A stretch of 64,000 nucleotides of DNA from Clostridia bacterium (GCA_017468465.1 JAFUIN010000028.1:1-64000); one strand, 5' to 3'. Counted from the stretch's first letter, positions 52,136 to 61,736 are shown. Translations and numbers: made by a program. The notes: generated by a model from the letters alone, not told the origin.

Positions 52136-53023
52136 TCAATAATTCCGCTCTGCCATGTAAACGGTCAACTTCCTCAAAAAGTCGGCAGAACCGTTCTTTC
52201 CGATTGTCTGTTCCAAGCTGTCTAACATTTCTAACGCTTCGTTTTTATAAGTATCAATCAGCTGTTCGCATTGTGTTATGCCATATTGAGAAACAAACGT
52301 TATTTTCTGATTTTTTTCATCGCTAAATACAGGTTTGCCCAGCGTTTTTTCATCTGCCGTAACATCCAAAACATCGTCTTTTATCTGAAAAATCAGACCG
52401 ATTTTGTCTGCAAATTGTTCCAAAAGCCTAACCGTATCAGAATCTGCACCGCCTAATATGCCGCCGGATACCAGCGCCGCTTTCAAAAGGGCTCCGGTTT
52501 TCCCTCGATACATTTTGCAAAGGCTCTCAAAATCGGAAACGCTTTGCTCCATATCGGACATCTGACCGGCACACATTCCTTTTGCACCGGATGCCTCCCC
52601 AATGCACGCCATTGCCGAAAGTGCACGCTCCAAGGGAAATTCTTTTGCATACTTGAGCATAGTTTCAAAGCTCAGATTCAGCAACGCATCTCCTGCCAGA
52701 ATGGCGCCAAACTCGGAAAACTGTTTGTGGCAAGTGGGTTTCCCCCGTCGCAAATCGTCATTATCCATCGACGGCAAATCATCGTGAACCAACGAATAGG
52801 AATGAATCATTTCCAAAGCCGCAGCATACGGCACGGCTTTTTCTATGTTGCTGTCAAACAGCTCATACACGCTGAGAAGCAGCACCGGACGGAGTCTCTT
52901 GCCACCGTTTAACACGGCATACTGCATAATTTCACGTAAGCTGTCGCTTGTAGAGCAGTTTTTTAATTCATTGAGTAAAAACGTTTCGGTAAGACCTGCT
53001 TTTTTCTTGAGGTTCTCTTTCAT
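52136..53023 (-). CDS. ispA: Polyprenyl synthetase (farnesyl/geranylgeranyl diphosphate synthase)
   Basis: 295 aa. The first aspartate-rich motif is LVHDDLPSMDNDDLRRG (about 79-95), the second IGLIFQIKDDVLDVTADEKT (about 211-230). GGKRLRPVLLLSVYELF is typical. It elongates allylic diphosphates with IPP. It belongs to the xseA-xseB-ispA-dxs cluster. Confidence 0.95.
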   Translation of the reverse strand: MKENLKKKAGLTETFLLNELKNCSTSDSLREIMQYAVLNGGKRLRPVLLLSVYELFDSNIEKAVPYAAALEMIHSYSLVHDDLPSMDNDDLRRGKPTCHKQFSEFGAILAGDALLNLSFETMLKYAKEFPLERALSAMACIGEASGAKGMCAGQMSDMEQSVSDFESLCKMYRGKTGALLKAALVSGGILGGADSDTVRLLEQFADKIGLIFQIKDDVLDVTADEKTLGKPVFSDEKNQKITFVSQYGITQCEQLIDTYKNEALEMLDSLEQTIGKNGSADFLRKLTVYMAERNY

Positions 53024-53035
53024 ACAAAACTCCCG

Positions 53036-53266
53036 TTACTCCTGTGCTTCAAAATCCACAGCAGTAACTTCTCCGTTTTTTTCGGTAATCAATTTAATTT
53101 TTGCCTCTGCTTCGTCTAAAATTTTCTGTAACCGAGCAGAAAGCTTTGTGCCTTCCGTAAACAGCTCCATAGAATTTTCCAAAGCAACCGATCCTTTTTC
53201 CAAACTTAATACAATTTCTTCCAAACGCTTCATACCTTCTTCAAAGGTAAGTTTCTTTTCTTCCAT
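53036..53266 (-). CDS. xseB: Exodeoxyribonuclease VII small subunit
   Basis: 76 aa: LTFEEGMKRLEEIVLSLEKG, ALENSMELFTEGTKLSARLQ. The helical hairpin of XseB is intact. Lies 3 nt after xseA and 12 nt before ispA. It partners with XseA. Confidence 0.94.
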   Translation of the reverse strand: MEEKKLTFEEGMKRLEEIVLSLEKGSVALENSMELFTEGTKLSARLQKILDEAEAKIKLITEKNGEVTAVDFEAQE

Positions 53267-53269
53267 AAT

Positions 53270-54481
53270 TTATTCCTCTCCGGTTTTTTCTTTCGGTTTG
53301 ACATCTACTACATTACAATGTACCTTTCCGTCAGTCAAGGTAACACAAAGCGGGTCTCCTGCCTGAAAGGCTTTTACTGAAGATACCGGATTTCCGCTTT
53401 TATCCTCTGTAACCGAATAGCCACGCTCCAGTATTTTCAGCGGACTAAGTGCGTCCAGCTTGGACACATTTTTGACAAACCGTTCTCGCAAGGTGTGAAT
53501 TTCTTTCCGATAAATATTTTCCAACTGCATCGTGTAGGAATCAATCTGCATCCGTTTCACATCATAAACCGCTAACGGATTCCTGAGTACCTCCCGTTCT
53601 AAAAGACGCTTTAATTCTTTTTGAGACGATTCTAATTTGCCAAGCAGAGCAGAATATAACCTGCCATCTACAATTTTCAAAAACTTTTGCAGCTCACTTC
53701 CGGACGGTACCGAAATTTCTGCCGCAGCCGACGGAGTGGGAACCCGTCTGTCTGCCACAAAATCTGCAATGGTAAAATCGGTTTCGTGCCCTACTGCCGA
53801 GATAACAGGCGTTTTCATAGCAAATATCTGACGTGCCACAGCTTCCTCGTTAAATGCCCACAAATCCTCAATGGAACCGCCACCTCTGCCGGTGATTACC
53901 GTGTCCACCTTGCCGTCAAAAAAACGTAGCCCCTTGACGATGGATTCCGCCGCACCTTCGCCCTGCACCAAGGCAGGATATAAATACACTCTGGTATACG
54001 GAAACCGCCGTTTTAAGATGTTTAAGATATCACGGATTGCAGCACCGGTGGGGGAAGTAACAATCCCGATGGTTTCCGGATATTTGGGAATCGGCTTTTT
54101 ATATTCCGGAGAGAACAGCCCCTCCTGCTCCAGTTGAGCCTTTAACTGTTCATATGCCACATACAGTGCACCCACACCGTCGGGCATCATATCTTCAATG
54201 TAAATCTGATACTGGCCGTCCCGTTCATAAACAGAAACCTTTCCGCTCACAACCACCTGCATGCCGTTTTCCGGACGGAACTTCAGCTTTTGCGCGCTGT
54301 AGCGAAACATTACGGCACGGATCACTCCACCGTCATCTTTTAAGGACAAATACATATGTCCTGACGAATGATGTTTGAAGTTGGAAATTTCCCCCTTCAC
54401 AGTGACATTGGAAAGCAGCCTGTCATTTTCAATGAGGCTCTTAATATACAAATTCAGTTCGGTAATGGTAAAAACATCCAT
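53270..54481 (-). CDS. xseA: Exodeoxyribonuclease VII large subunit
   Basis: 403 aa. N-terminal OB-fold (TITELNLYIKSLIENDRLLS, VTVKGEISNFKHHSSGHMYL), the catalytic region YPETIGIVTSPTGAAIRDIL and TVITGRGGGSIEDLWAFNEE, and a helical C-terminal domain. It degrades single-stranded DNA to oligonucleotides. Confidence 0.96.
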   Translation of the reverse strand: MDVFTITELNLYIKSLIENDRLLSNVTVKGEISNFKHHSSGHMYLSLKDDGGVIRAVMFRYSAQKLKFRPENGMQVVVSGKVSVYERDGQYQIYIEDMMPDGVGALYVAYEQLKAQLEQEGLFSPEYKKPIPKYPETIGIVTSPTGAAIRDILNILKRRFPYTRVYLYPALVQGEGAAESIVKGLRFFDGKVDTVITGRGGGSIEDLWAFNEEAVARQIFAMKTPVISAVGHETDFTIADFVADRRVPTPSAAAEISVPSGSELQKFLKIVDGRLYSALLGKLESSQKELKRLLEREVLRNPLAVYDVKRMQIDSYTMQLENIYRKEIHTLRERFVKNVSKLDALSPLKILERGYSVTEDKSGNPVSSVKAFQAGDPLCVTLTDGKVHCNVVDVKPKEKTGEE

Positions 54482-54490
54482 AATTAACCC

Positions 54491-54886
54491 TTACTTCCCT
54501 CTGGAAACGGCACCTAACACACCGTTTACAAAGGCTTTTGATTTTTCATCCTCATAGGTTGCAGCAATTTCCATTGCTTCGGAGATTGCAACACCGTCGG
54601 GGATGTCATCGTCAAACAAAATTTCGCTGACAGCCAGTCTTAACACTGCAAGGGACACCTTGGAAATTCTGTCAAAGGTGTAGCCTTTTATATTTTCTTT
54701 TATGGCATTATCAACTGCTTCAATATTAGAAAAAACCAGCTCCGTTTTTTCGGTAAGGGCAGCGGCATCTTTCCCGGTGATTTGATTATCTAAAAGATAA
54801 TACGAAAGTCCCCCTTCCGGCAAAGCACCTTCTGTTCCCGAAAAGACCAGCTTAAATGCGTGTTCTCGTAACTCTCTTCTTTTCAT
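54491..54886 (-). CDS. nusB: Transcription antitermination factor NusB
   Basis: 131 aa. RELREHAFKLVFSGTEG and IRISKVSLAVLRLAVSEIL-like DRISKVSLAVLRLAVSEILF, then DGVAISEAMEIAATYEDEKS and KAFVNGVLGAV are the family hallmarks. It binds boxA RNA with S10 for rRNA antitermination. Second gene after asp23. Confidence 0.95.
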   Translation of the reverse strand: MKRRELREHAFKLVFSGTEGALPEGGLSYYLLDNQITGKDAAALTEKTELVFSNIEAVDNAIKENIKGYTFDRISKVSLAVLRLAVSEILFDDDIPDGVAISEAMEIAATYEDEKSKAFVNGVLGAVSRGK

Positions 54887-54900
54887 TTTTTACAATTCCT

Positions 54901-55260
54901 TTATTCGTTTGCTTCGGAAAAATCAACTCCTGCAACCACAACATTTACTGTTTTGATGCGGAATCCCAGCATATTTTCCAGTGTACTTTTCACTTTCAGC
55001 TGCACTTCTCTTGCAACCTCGTTAATGTTGTAGCCGTTTTTCACCACGATGTTCATAAGAACGGTCATTTCATCGTTTTTCACTGAAACGCTGATTCCGC
55101 GTGACAGCATTTTTTTGGAGTAAACGGTGCTGTCGGGATCTTCTGCCAAAGAAGCAACTCCTTCAATTTCGTTGACAGCCATTCCTGAAATAACAGAAAT
55201 TACCTCGTTGCTTACTTTGATTTCCCCTTTTTTATCATTGGATAAGATGTTTTCCTGCAT
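54901..55260 (-). CDS. Asp23/Gls24 family envelope stress protein
   Basis: 119 aa. GEIKVSNEVISVISGMAVNE, EIEGVASLA and LMNIVVKNGYNINEVAREVQ match the Asp23 (DUF322) family. In Firmicutes it is a cell-envelope-associated protein, commonly first in the nusB-xseA-xseB cluster. It has its own promoter 79 nt upstream. Confidence 0.92.
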   Translation of the reverse strand: MQENILSNDKKGEIKVSNEVISVISGMAVNEIEGVASLAEDPDSTVYSKKMLSRGISVSVKNDEMTVLMNIVVKNGYNINEVAREVQLKVKSTLENMLGFRIKTVNVVVAGVDFSEANE

Positions 55261-55338
55261 AATAAAACCATCCTTTCTATCATGTTTGATTTTTAACTGT
55301 TCATAATTTTAGATACACCAAGGCATCCTATTTTATAT

Positions 55339-55367
55339 ATTATAGCATACTACTTATTATAATTCAA
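55339..55367 (-). promoter_or_regulatory. Sigma-A-type promoter of the asp23-nusB-xseAB-ispA operon
   Basis: TTGAAT, 17-nt spacer, perfect TATAAT on the minus strand. It lies about 79 nt before asp23. The rest of the 286-nt intergenic stretch to the ABC transporter is very AT-rich; no convincing promoter for the plus-strand ABC operon was found (a TTGACA at 55458 has no -10 at the right spacing). Confidence 0.75.
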
Positions 55368-55546
55368 ATACTTTTTGAATATTTCTTGAATTTTTTTTGA
55401 TTTTTATTAAAAAAATGACACTTTTTATTCAAAAAGTCTTCCCAGGATAAAATTTTTTTGACAAACGGTTATAAATAATGAAAAACTGTGAAACATAAAT
55501 ACAGAAAACCATTGAATACTTTTTAGAAAAAGAGGCAGTGAATACT

Positions 55547-57052
55547 ATGCAGACTCCTATCTTAAAAATGCAACATATTACAAAGGAATTCACCGGTGTA
55601 AAAGCATTAAAAGATGCAAATCTGGACTTATATGCCGGCGAAGTTCATGCCTTGGTGGGCGAAAACGGAGCCGGAAAATCCACCCTGATGAAAATTCTCA
55701 CAGGGATTCACCAAAAAAATGGCGGCACCATAGAATTTATGGGAAAACCGCTTCATCTAAAAAGCCCGAAGGAAGCACAGGATATGGGGATTATCATTGT
55801 GCATCAGGAGCTGAATATGATGAATCACTTAAGTGTTGCAGAAAACATATTTATCGGACGGGAAGAAAAAAAACTCGGATTCTGGCTGGATGACAAATCC
55901 ATCAACCAAAAAACAGCAGAGCTGTTTCAAAAGCTTGGAATTTCTATTAGCCCAACTGAAACCATCGGTAATCTGACAGTGGGAAAACAGCAAATGGTGG
56001 AAATTGCAAAAGCTATTTCTTACCACGCCAAAATCATCATTTTCGACGAACCCACCGCTGCATTGACTGAAACAGAAATCAATGAGCTGTTTTGTATGAT
56101 TGCCGATCTTAAGAAAAAAGGCGTGGGAATGATTTATATTTCTCACAGAATGGACGAAATTGAGCGGATTACAGACCGTGTAACCGTAATGCGAGACGGA
56201 GAATACATCGGTACGGTAAATACCAAAGATACCACAAAAGACGAAATCATCAATATGATGGTGGGTCGTGTCATTTACGAAGACCCAAAAACACAGAGCA
56301 CCGTTTCCGATGATGCCGAAACTGTATTGCAGGTTAACAACCTCACGATGTATCCGCACGTTAAAAACGCCAGCTTTTCTCTGAAAAAAGGTGAAATTTT
56401 AGGGTTTGCAGGGTTAATGGGTGCAGGCAGAACCGAGCTTGCAAGGGCAATATTCGGTGCTGACAAGCCGGACAGTGGAACCGTGTTTATTCACGGCAAA
56501 CGAGCAGAAATTTCTTCTCCCATGGATGCTGTGGCAAACGGAATCGGATATCTGTCGGAGGACCGGAAACGGTATGGTGTAGCGGTAGATTTAAGCGTAT
56601 CGGAAAACTCTGTAATGCCTAGCTTGAAAAAGTTTTCTTCTCTTGGCTTTGTAAATTCAGCCGCCATTCACAAGGTTTCTTCGGAATACTGCGAAAAGCT
56701 GAAAACAAAAACTCCTTCTGTGCATCAGCTGGTACGAAATTTATCAGGCGGAAACCAACAAAAAGTTGTCATCGCAAAATGGTTGATTCAAAACTCTGAA
56801 ATTCTGATTTTTGATGAACCCACCCGTGGCATCGACGTAGGTGCCAAAAGCGAAATTTATACCTTGATGAATGAATTGGCACAAATGGGAAAATCTATTA
56901 TTATGATATCCTCCGAGCTTACCGAGGTGCTTCGGATGAGCGATCGCATCATCGTGATGTGCGAAGGGAGAATCACCGGAGAATTAGACATTAAAGATGC
57001 CAACCAGGAAGAAATTATGAAGCTGGCAACCAAACGTGAATCTGCAGGATAA
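55547..57052 (+). CDS. Sugar-type ABC transporter ATP-binding protein (RbsA/MglA-like)
   Basis: 501 aa with two fused ATPase domains. The first has Walker A LVGENGAGKSTLMKILTGIH, signature GNLTVGKQQMVEIAKAISYH and Walker B KIIIFDEPTAALTE. The second has a degenerate P-loop GLMGAGRTELARAI and signature LSGGNQQKVVIAKWLI. This asymmetric layout is typical of RbsA/MglA/XylG. A GTG at 55538 is an alternative start. First gene of an ATPase-permease-binding protein unit. Confidence 0.93.
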   Translation: MQTPILKMQHITKEFTGVKALKDANLDLYAGEVHALVGENGAGKSTLMKILTGIHQKNGGTIEFMGKPLHLKSPKEAQDMGIIIVHQELNMMNHLSVAENIFIGREEKKLGFWLDDKSINQKTAELFQKLGISISPTETIGNLTVGKQQMVEIAKAISYHAKIIIFDEPTAALTETEINELFCMIADLKKKGVGMIYISHRMDEIERITDRVTVMRDGEYIGTVNTKDTTKDEIINMMVGRVIYEDPKTQSTVSDDAETVLQVNNLTMYPHVKNASFSLKKGEILGFAGLMGAGRTELARAIFGADKPDSGTVFIHGKRAEISSPMDAVANGIGYLSEDRKRYGVAVDLSVSENSVMPSLKKFSSLGFVNSAAIHKVSSEYCEKLKTKTPSVHQLVRNLSGGNQQKVVIAKWLIQNSEILIFDEPTRGIDVGAKSEIYTLMNELAQMGKSIIMISSELTEVLRMSDRIIVMCEGRITGELDIKDANQEEIMKLATKRESAG

Positions 57053-57110
57053 GGTGAAACTTTCTCTATCGTAACAGGTTAACACACCACAATAAGAAAG
57101 GAGTTCTTTT

Positions 57111-58097
57111 ATGAACGACATCATCGAAAATATCAAAACAAAAGGAATGCAAAAATTTATTGCACTGGGCGCTCTTATCGTGTTATATATTGCATTTTCT
57201 GTTTTCGGAACCAACTTTTTCACCGTGGATACCTTAGTGAGCATCTTTGATGCTTCTTACTACATTGGCTTTCTTGCAATCGGAGTTACGTTTGTGATTA
57301 TCACCGGTGGAATCGACTTGTCTATCGGTACGGTTATGATGTGCTCTGCCATTGTGGGCGGAACTTTATATAACAATGCAGGATTGCCGCTATGGCTGTG
57401 TCTGATTATTATTATATTGGTAGGCGGCATTTTCGGATTGGGGAACGGCATCATGGTTTCCCGATTGAAGCTTCCTCCTTTTATTGCCACACTGGGTACC
57501 ATGATGGTAGCTTCTGGGGTTGGTTCCATCGTATCCAACGTGCAGTCCACCACCTTTCCCATGCGAAGTGCGGCAGACGGCTGGTATAAGGACATTTTCC
57601 GCACGGCTGACAACTTCCCTACCGGGATTTTTGTGTTGATTGCATTTACAGTTGTTGCAGTAATTCTCTTAAATAAAACCGTAATCGGCAGATACACCTT
57701 TGCCATCGGAAGCAACAAGGAAGCAACCCGTCTGTCAGGGGTGAATGTGCAGAAATGGGAAACCGTTGTATACGTGTTGTCCGGTCTGTTTGCCGGCCTT
57801 GCCGGCATTGCTTATGCTGCCACCTACACCACCATTCTTCCCGGTGCCGGACAAGGCTTTGAATTACAGGCGATTGCCGGAGTTGTGGTAGGCGGAACCT
57901 CCCTTTCAGGCGGTGTGGGTTCCATTATTGGTACCTTTATTGGTGTGTTTATTATGAGTGTGCTGAAAATCGGACTTCCTTATGTGGATTTACAGCCTCA
58001 CTACCAGACCCTCATTACCGGCATTGTGGTAATCGGTGCGGTGCTTTTGGATATCTATCGCAGCAAAAAAGAAAAAAGTGTGAAACAAAAATCATAA
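57111..58097 (+). CDS. Sugar-type ABC transporter permease (RbsC-like)
   Basis: 328 aa, about eight to ten membrane helices. GVTFVIITGGIDLSIGTVMM is the classic motif of ribose/xylose/galactose permeases, with GTMMVASGVGSIVSN and GGTSLSGGVGSIIGTFIGVF. AAGGAG precedes the ATG. It pairs as a homodimer with the fused ATPase. Confidence 0.94.
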   Translation: MNDIIENIKTKGMQKFIALGALIVLYIAFSVFGTNFFTVDTLVSIFDASYYIGFLAIGVTFVIITGGIDLSIGTVMMCSAIVGGTLYNNAGLPLWLCLIIIILVGGIFGLGNGIMVSRLKLPPFIATLGTMMVASGVGSIVSNVQSTTFPMRSAADGWYKDIFRTADNFPTGIFVLIAFTVVAVILLNKTVIGRYTFAIGSNKEATRLSGVNVQKWETVVYVLSGLFAGLAGIAYAATYTTILPGAGQGFELQAIAGVVVGGTSLSGGVGSIIGTFIGVFIMSVLKIGLPYVDLQPHYQTLITGIVVIGAVLLDIYRSKKEKSVKQKS

Positions 58098-58114
58098 GAA
58101 AGGAATCTTTTTAT

Positions 58115-59164
58115 ATGCGTAAAACAAAACTGATTGCTTCCCTTCTTGCACTCTGGACAGTCATTGCTGTCCTTACAGGATGCGGCGGCACAACCACCTC
58201 TCAAAAAAGCGTTGAAGTCATTGCAAAAGGCTTCCAGCATGACTTCTGGAAGGCAGTCAAAAAAGGAGCCGACCAGGCAGGAAAAGACCTGGGGGTAAAA
58301 ATTAACTTTGTCGGCCCCGAAGGCGAAGGTGCCATTGCCGCCCAAGTGGAAATGATTAACAATGCCATTAACAAAAAGCCCGATGCCATTTGTATTGCCG
58401 CACTAGACACCACCGCTTCTTTAGATGCTGTAAACAAGGCAAAAGCAAACAACATCCCGGTGATTGGATTCGACTCCGGTGTTCCCGGTGCTCCCGAAGG
58501 CACTATTTATGCCAATGCCTCCACCGACAACTACAAAGCCGGTGAGCTTGCCGCTCAAAAAATGTTTGAAGCGATTCAGGGCAAGTTATCTTCCGGAAAA
58601 CCCAGAATTGGCGTGGTATCTCAAGAAGCAAACTCCCAGTCCATCAGCATGAGAACCCAGGGATTTTTGGATAAAATGGAAAATCTCATTAAATCTACCG
58701 GAAAAACGGTTTCCATTATCGGTCACACCAAATTTGCCAATGGCGTTTCCGGCGGTGACGTTACCATTGATATTGCAATTCCCCCGGAAATTAACGACAC
58801 GCAGGGACAAACCTCTGCGCAAACGCTGCTCAACAAAAATGACCTGATTGCAATTTACGGCTCCAATGAATTTGCAGCAAAAGCCATTATCAATGCCGAT
58901 GCCGCCATTTCCGGCGGAAGAATTGGAAACGATAAGGTGGTCGCTGTAGGCTTTGACTCCGGTGCATTACAGATTGATGCCATAAGAAACCGCAAATTTT
59001 TAGGCTCTGTCACACAAGACCCCATTTCCATTGGCTACCGTGCCGTTGAATTGGCGGTAAAGGCAATGAATGGTGAAGCCTCTGACGATATTGACACCGG
59101 TTCCCAATGGTATACTGCTGACAACATTGACTCTGACACAATTAAACCGCTTCTCTATCAATAA
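58115..59164 (+). CDS. Sugar-type ABC transporter substrate-binding lipoprotein (RbsB-like)
   Basis: 349 aa. A lipoprotein signal ends at LTGCGG (about 20-25). Then a periplasmic-binding-protein type 1 fold: SVEVIAKGFQHDFWKAVKKG, PVIGFDSGVPGAPEGTIYAN and a C-terminal VVAVGFDSGALQIDAIRNRK. Lipid-anchored at the outer face. The ligand is not predictable from the motifs; a pentose or hexose is typical of the family. Confidence 0.92.
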   Translation: MRKTKLIASLLALWTVIAVLTGCGGTTTSQKSVEVIAKGFQHDFWKAVKKGADQAGKDLGVKINFVGPEGEGAIAAQVEMINNAINKKPDAICIAALDTTASLDAVNKAKANNIPVIGFDSGVPGAPEGTIYANASTDNYKAGELAAQKMFEAIQGKLSSGKPRIGVVSQEANSQSISMRTQGFLDKMENLIKSTGKTVSIIGHTKFANGVSGGDVTIDIAIPPEINDTQGQTSAQTLLNKNDLIAIYGSNEFAAKAIINADAAISGGRIGNDKVVAVGFDSGALQIDAIRNRKFLGSVTQDPISIGYRAVELAVKAMNGEASDDIDTGSQWYTADNIDSDTIKPLLYQ

Positions 59165-59203
59165 AAAAAGGTGCTGTGACCGTTTAGTCACAGCACCTTT
59201 TCA
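59164..59203. terminator. Bidirectional terminator after the ABC operon
   Basis: 11-bp stem GGTGCTGTGAC / GTCACAGCACC flanked by A-run and T-run. It serves both the plus-strand ABC operon and the convergent 157-aa gene, whose stop codon lies inside the stem. Confidence 0.9.
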
Positions 59204-59661
59204 AAATATCCGCTATTTGTAAAAACGCTGAAATCATGATAGGTTTGAGAGGTTCTTCCAGGCAACATTTTTGCTTGCTCCATGGCCTGTAAAATCACAG
59301 AAATACAAATGTATCTGCGGGAAGGACCGCGGCACTTTTTTCCAAAGCCAATACAGAGAGCTTCTCGCCAGTCATAGCCTAAAGCGGTTGCCTTCTGCAG
59401 CTCCTCCACAATGATTTTTTCCTGCAAGGGAGAAAGCTCCCATTTATAGCGAAAAATATCAATATCGCCCCTTCTGTATCCAAAGGGATGAATATTTGCC
59501 GGACGGGATAAATCGGTACCAAAGGTCAGCCAGTTATCTACTACATATTCACTGTGAAGATATTCCGATTGCAAAAAAATCTTCACAATCTTTCCCCAAA
59601 AAGAGCTGGACTTTTTTACTAAAATCACGTCGCGATACGGAAGAAGCTGCATAAAACTCAT
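59188..59661 (-). CDS. Putative YiiX-like permuted papain-type hydrolase
   Basis: 157 aa. RDVILVKKSSSFWGKIVKIF, SEYLHSEYVVD and RRYICISVILQAME suggest the circularly permuted NlpC/P60-like fold, with His in the LHSEY part and Cys in RYICI as candidate catalytic pair. It lies after the tail-fibre-like genes, so it may be a phage-derived wall hydrolase. Weak family evidence; substrate unknown. Confidence 0.4.
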   Translation of the reverse strand: MSFMQLLPYRDVILVKKSSSFWGKIVKIFLQSEYLHSEYVVDNWLTFGTDLSRPANIHPFGYRRGDIDIFRYKWELSPLQEKIIVEELQKATALGYDWREALCIGFGKKCRGPSRRYICISVILQAMEQAKMLPGRTSQTYHDFSVFTNSGYFEKVL

Positions 59662-59698
59662 CTGCCTTTCTATGAAATTTTATGCTAAAATTTCTAAA

Positions 59699-59917
59699 TT
59701 ATGCTCCTGTTGCTGCCTGCTTCTTACACGCTTCACAATACTCAAAATACAGTTGAAACTCATCCGGCTTGGTATCTCTTTGACGTTGAATTGCCAATTC
59801 TTCATCTAAAGAGTATTTTTGGCGAATCAAAGAAACCACCCTTTCTTCATAAGAAAAAGCGACCTCCATGCACTCTTCCTCTTTTACAACATAGCATCCG
59901 TCTTTCAAAATCATCAT
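59699..59917 (-). CDS. Small phage tail-region protein
   Basis: 72 aa. SYEERVVSLIRQKYSLDEEL, then AIQRQRDTKPDEFQLYFEYC and EACKKQA are the pattern of small proteins found directly after tail-fibre genes in Firmicutes prophages. GGAGGTG precedes it and overlaps the upstream stop, so it is coupled to the 419-aa gene. Confidence 0.7.
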   Translation of the reverse strand: MMILKDGCYVVKEEECMEVAFSYEERVVSLIRQKYSLDEELAIQRQRDTKPDEFQLYFEYCEACKKQAATGA

Positions 59918-59918
59918 C

Positions 59919-61178
59919 TTACTTCACCTCCGAAATGCGAATTACCGAACCGTTACGGATGACTCCATAGTTCAGCTTTGCCGCAACCTGAATGTTGATT
60001 TCTGTGATTTTTGTATCTGCCTTTAAGATGTCGCCGTAACCCAACACGCTATGTGTAGAAATACTGTAATTAGTGCTATTCTGCTTGATATAACGCAGAG
60101 TAACAATTCTTTTGGCACAGTAATGGCTGTTATCTGTACGCTCCAATACACATTCATCGAAAAAGCGATTTGTTTTATAGTTTCCAACCCCCAGTGCCGC
60201 ATAAGGAATGATTTGCTTTGTAGAAGCATTTTGGAATGCGCTACTGTTGCTCGAATGATAGCTTGACACTGCATTATCTGTTGAAAATGAAGAAATAAAG
60301 TAAGCATTCCCTGAACGCTGTATAAATTCTCCGAAGGTGACAATTTTCAAATTCCCCTTTTCACCGCCTAATTGCCAATTCTCCGGCGTATAGGATACCT
60401 CGAATACTCCTGCATCTCTCATTTTTACAGCCGGTGTGAGAGAGGTGAATTCCACCGGATAATTTTCTATCAGCGTATCGAAGCCGGTGTCCAGGCTTTT
60501 CAACGAAAAAACAGTAGAATATACAGTGGCATCATCCGTATAGAAGTCTTTTAGCATAAACTGTCCGTCGGGCAAGTCATTACCGGCTGCATCCTTCAGC
60601 GTAACATAAAAGAAATCCTTTGTATGAAACCCGGCGTCCAGCGCACCTGTAAACGTCGGCTGATTATTCCAGACCGGTGTGTCAACCGTTACCTCGTGAA
60701 GAAGGGTTTCCCCTGTTTTTTGCATCAGTGTTTCTGAAACTTCTTTCCGGAATGCTTGAAATTCTTCCGCATTCTGACACTGTGACAGCAACTCCGCGAT
60801 TTCTTCTTTAGTATGGGCATCCGTAATTCCGTAACCGGATAAGGTGGTAGCTCTGCCCGCTTTTTCCTCCATTGCCTGCTCCAATTCTTTTCGAAGGTCT
60901 GCAAGCAGCTCTTCAGAGGCAGTATGTGCTAATTTTTCACGGATACCCGGTGCAAGTTTTTGCTCCGATACAGCACCGTCCTGCAAATTTTTTTCGCTGA
61001 TCCCTCCTTGTTGTGTGCCGCCTAAAATTTCAGCCAAGGGATCGAACATTGCATGTATGTTATCAATATCCTCCGCAATGGCATTGGGACCGTACAATCC
61101 GGTTGCCACTTTAGATTCGTCCGCAATAAAGCGTCTCACCGGGAGATGCTTTTCTTTGGAAAAAGAATCTGTTTTCAT
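59919..61178 (-). CDS. Phage tail-fibre-like protein
   Basis: 419 aa. The segment GRATTLSGYGITDAHTKEEI (about 108-127) is the tail-fibre repeat motif (TTLxGYGITDAxT) of phage receptor-binding proteins. The N-terminal part is acidic and helical. The C-terminal 250 residues are beta-rich and polar (PVWNNQPTFTGALDAGFHTK, DGQFMLKDFY), as in receptor-binding heads. No capsid, portal or lysis genes lie nearby, so it is a remnant or a domesticated cassette. Confidence 0.75.
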   Translation of the reverse strand: MKTDSFSKEKHLPVRRFIADESKVATGLYGPNAIAEDIDNIHAMFDPLAEILGGTQQGGISEKNLQDGAVSEQKLAPGIREKLAHTASEELLADLRKELEQAMEEKAGRATTLSGYGITDAHTKEEIAELLSQCQNAEEFQAFRKEVSETLMQKTGETLLHEVTVDTPVWNNQPTFTGALDAGFHTKDFFYVTLKDAAGNDLPDGQFMLKDFYTDDATVYSTVFSLKSLDTGFDTLIENYPVEFTSLTPAVKMRDAGVFEVSYTPENWQLGGEKGNLKIVTFGEFIQRSGNAYFISSFSTDNAVSSYHSSNSSAFQNASTKQIIPYAALGVGNYKTNRFFDECVLERTDNSHYCAKRIVTLRYIKQNSTNYSISTHSVLGYGDILKADTKITEINIQVAAKLNYGVIRNGSVIRISEVK

Positions 61179-61295
61179 AGGACTCTCCTTTTTCCCTTTT
61201 TTAACAAATCGTTACTCCTATATTGTATCAAACCACTCCCCAAAATCAAGAAAACAGCCGGATTTTGCAAAAAATCCGACTGTTTTTTGAGCAGT

Positions 61296-61736
61296 TCAGG
61301 CACCGCCTTGCTGCCACTTAAATAAAATGACGCCGCCTATCATCAATATCAGGCCTGCATATTTGTTCCATGTAAACGGAACCTGTTCACTGCCAAACCA
61401 CCCAAAAGCATCAATAATTGCCGCAACCAACAGCTGGGATATCAAAATAATGGAGATCGCCTGTGTGGGACTTAAATCCTTGATGGAAAGCATTACCGTA
61501 ACGGTGATGACAATTCCCAAAACTCCACCCAGCCAATATAATTTGGGGGTGTTTGTAAGCTCTCGCAGGTTCCCCTTTCCAAACATAAACATTGCCAGAA
61601 GTCCCAAAAGAAATGCCGTTCCCTGAACTATGGTATTGGCTTCAAACAGCCCCACTTTTTGAGAAAGACGTGTGTTCCATACCCCTTGCACACTCATGCT
61701 GGCTCCCGCCAACACACTCATCAGAATTCCTATCAT
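61296..61736 (-). CDS. DMT-superfamily transporter (DUF606/YdcZ)
   Basis: 146 aa from the ATG at 61736 (GAGGTG 7 nt upstream). Five hydrophobic helices. GVWNTRLSQKVGLFEANTIV and MLSIKDLSPTQAISIILISQ are typical of the DUF606 (YdcZ) half-size transporters, which work as dimers. Substrate unknown. It is followed on this strand by nothing until the tail-fibre cassette. Confidence 0.88.
   Translation of the reverse strand: MIGILMSVLAGASMSVQGVWNTRLSQKVGLFEANTIVQGTAFLLGLLAMFMFGKGNLRELTNTPKLYWLGGVLGIVITVTVMLSIKDLSPTQAISIILISQLLVAAIIDAFGWFGSEQVPFTWNKYAGLILMIGGVILFKWQQGGA

Noticed and set aside
55441-55500. TTGACA as the promoter of the ABC operon
   Set aside because: No -10 element at 16-18 nt; the TATAAA nearby is only 6 nt away.
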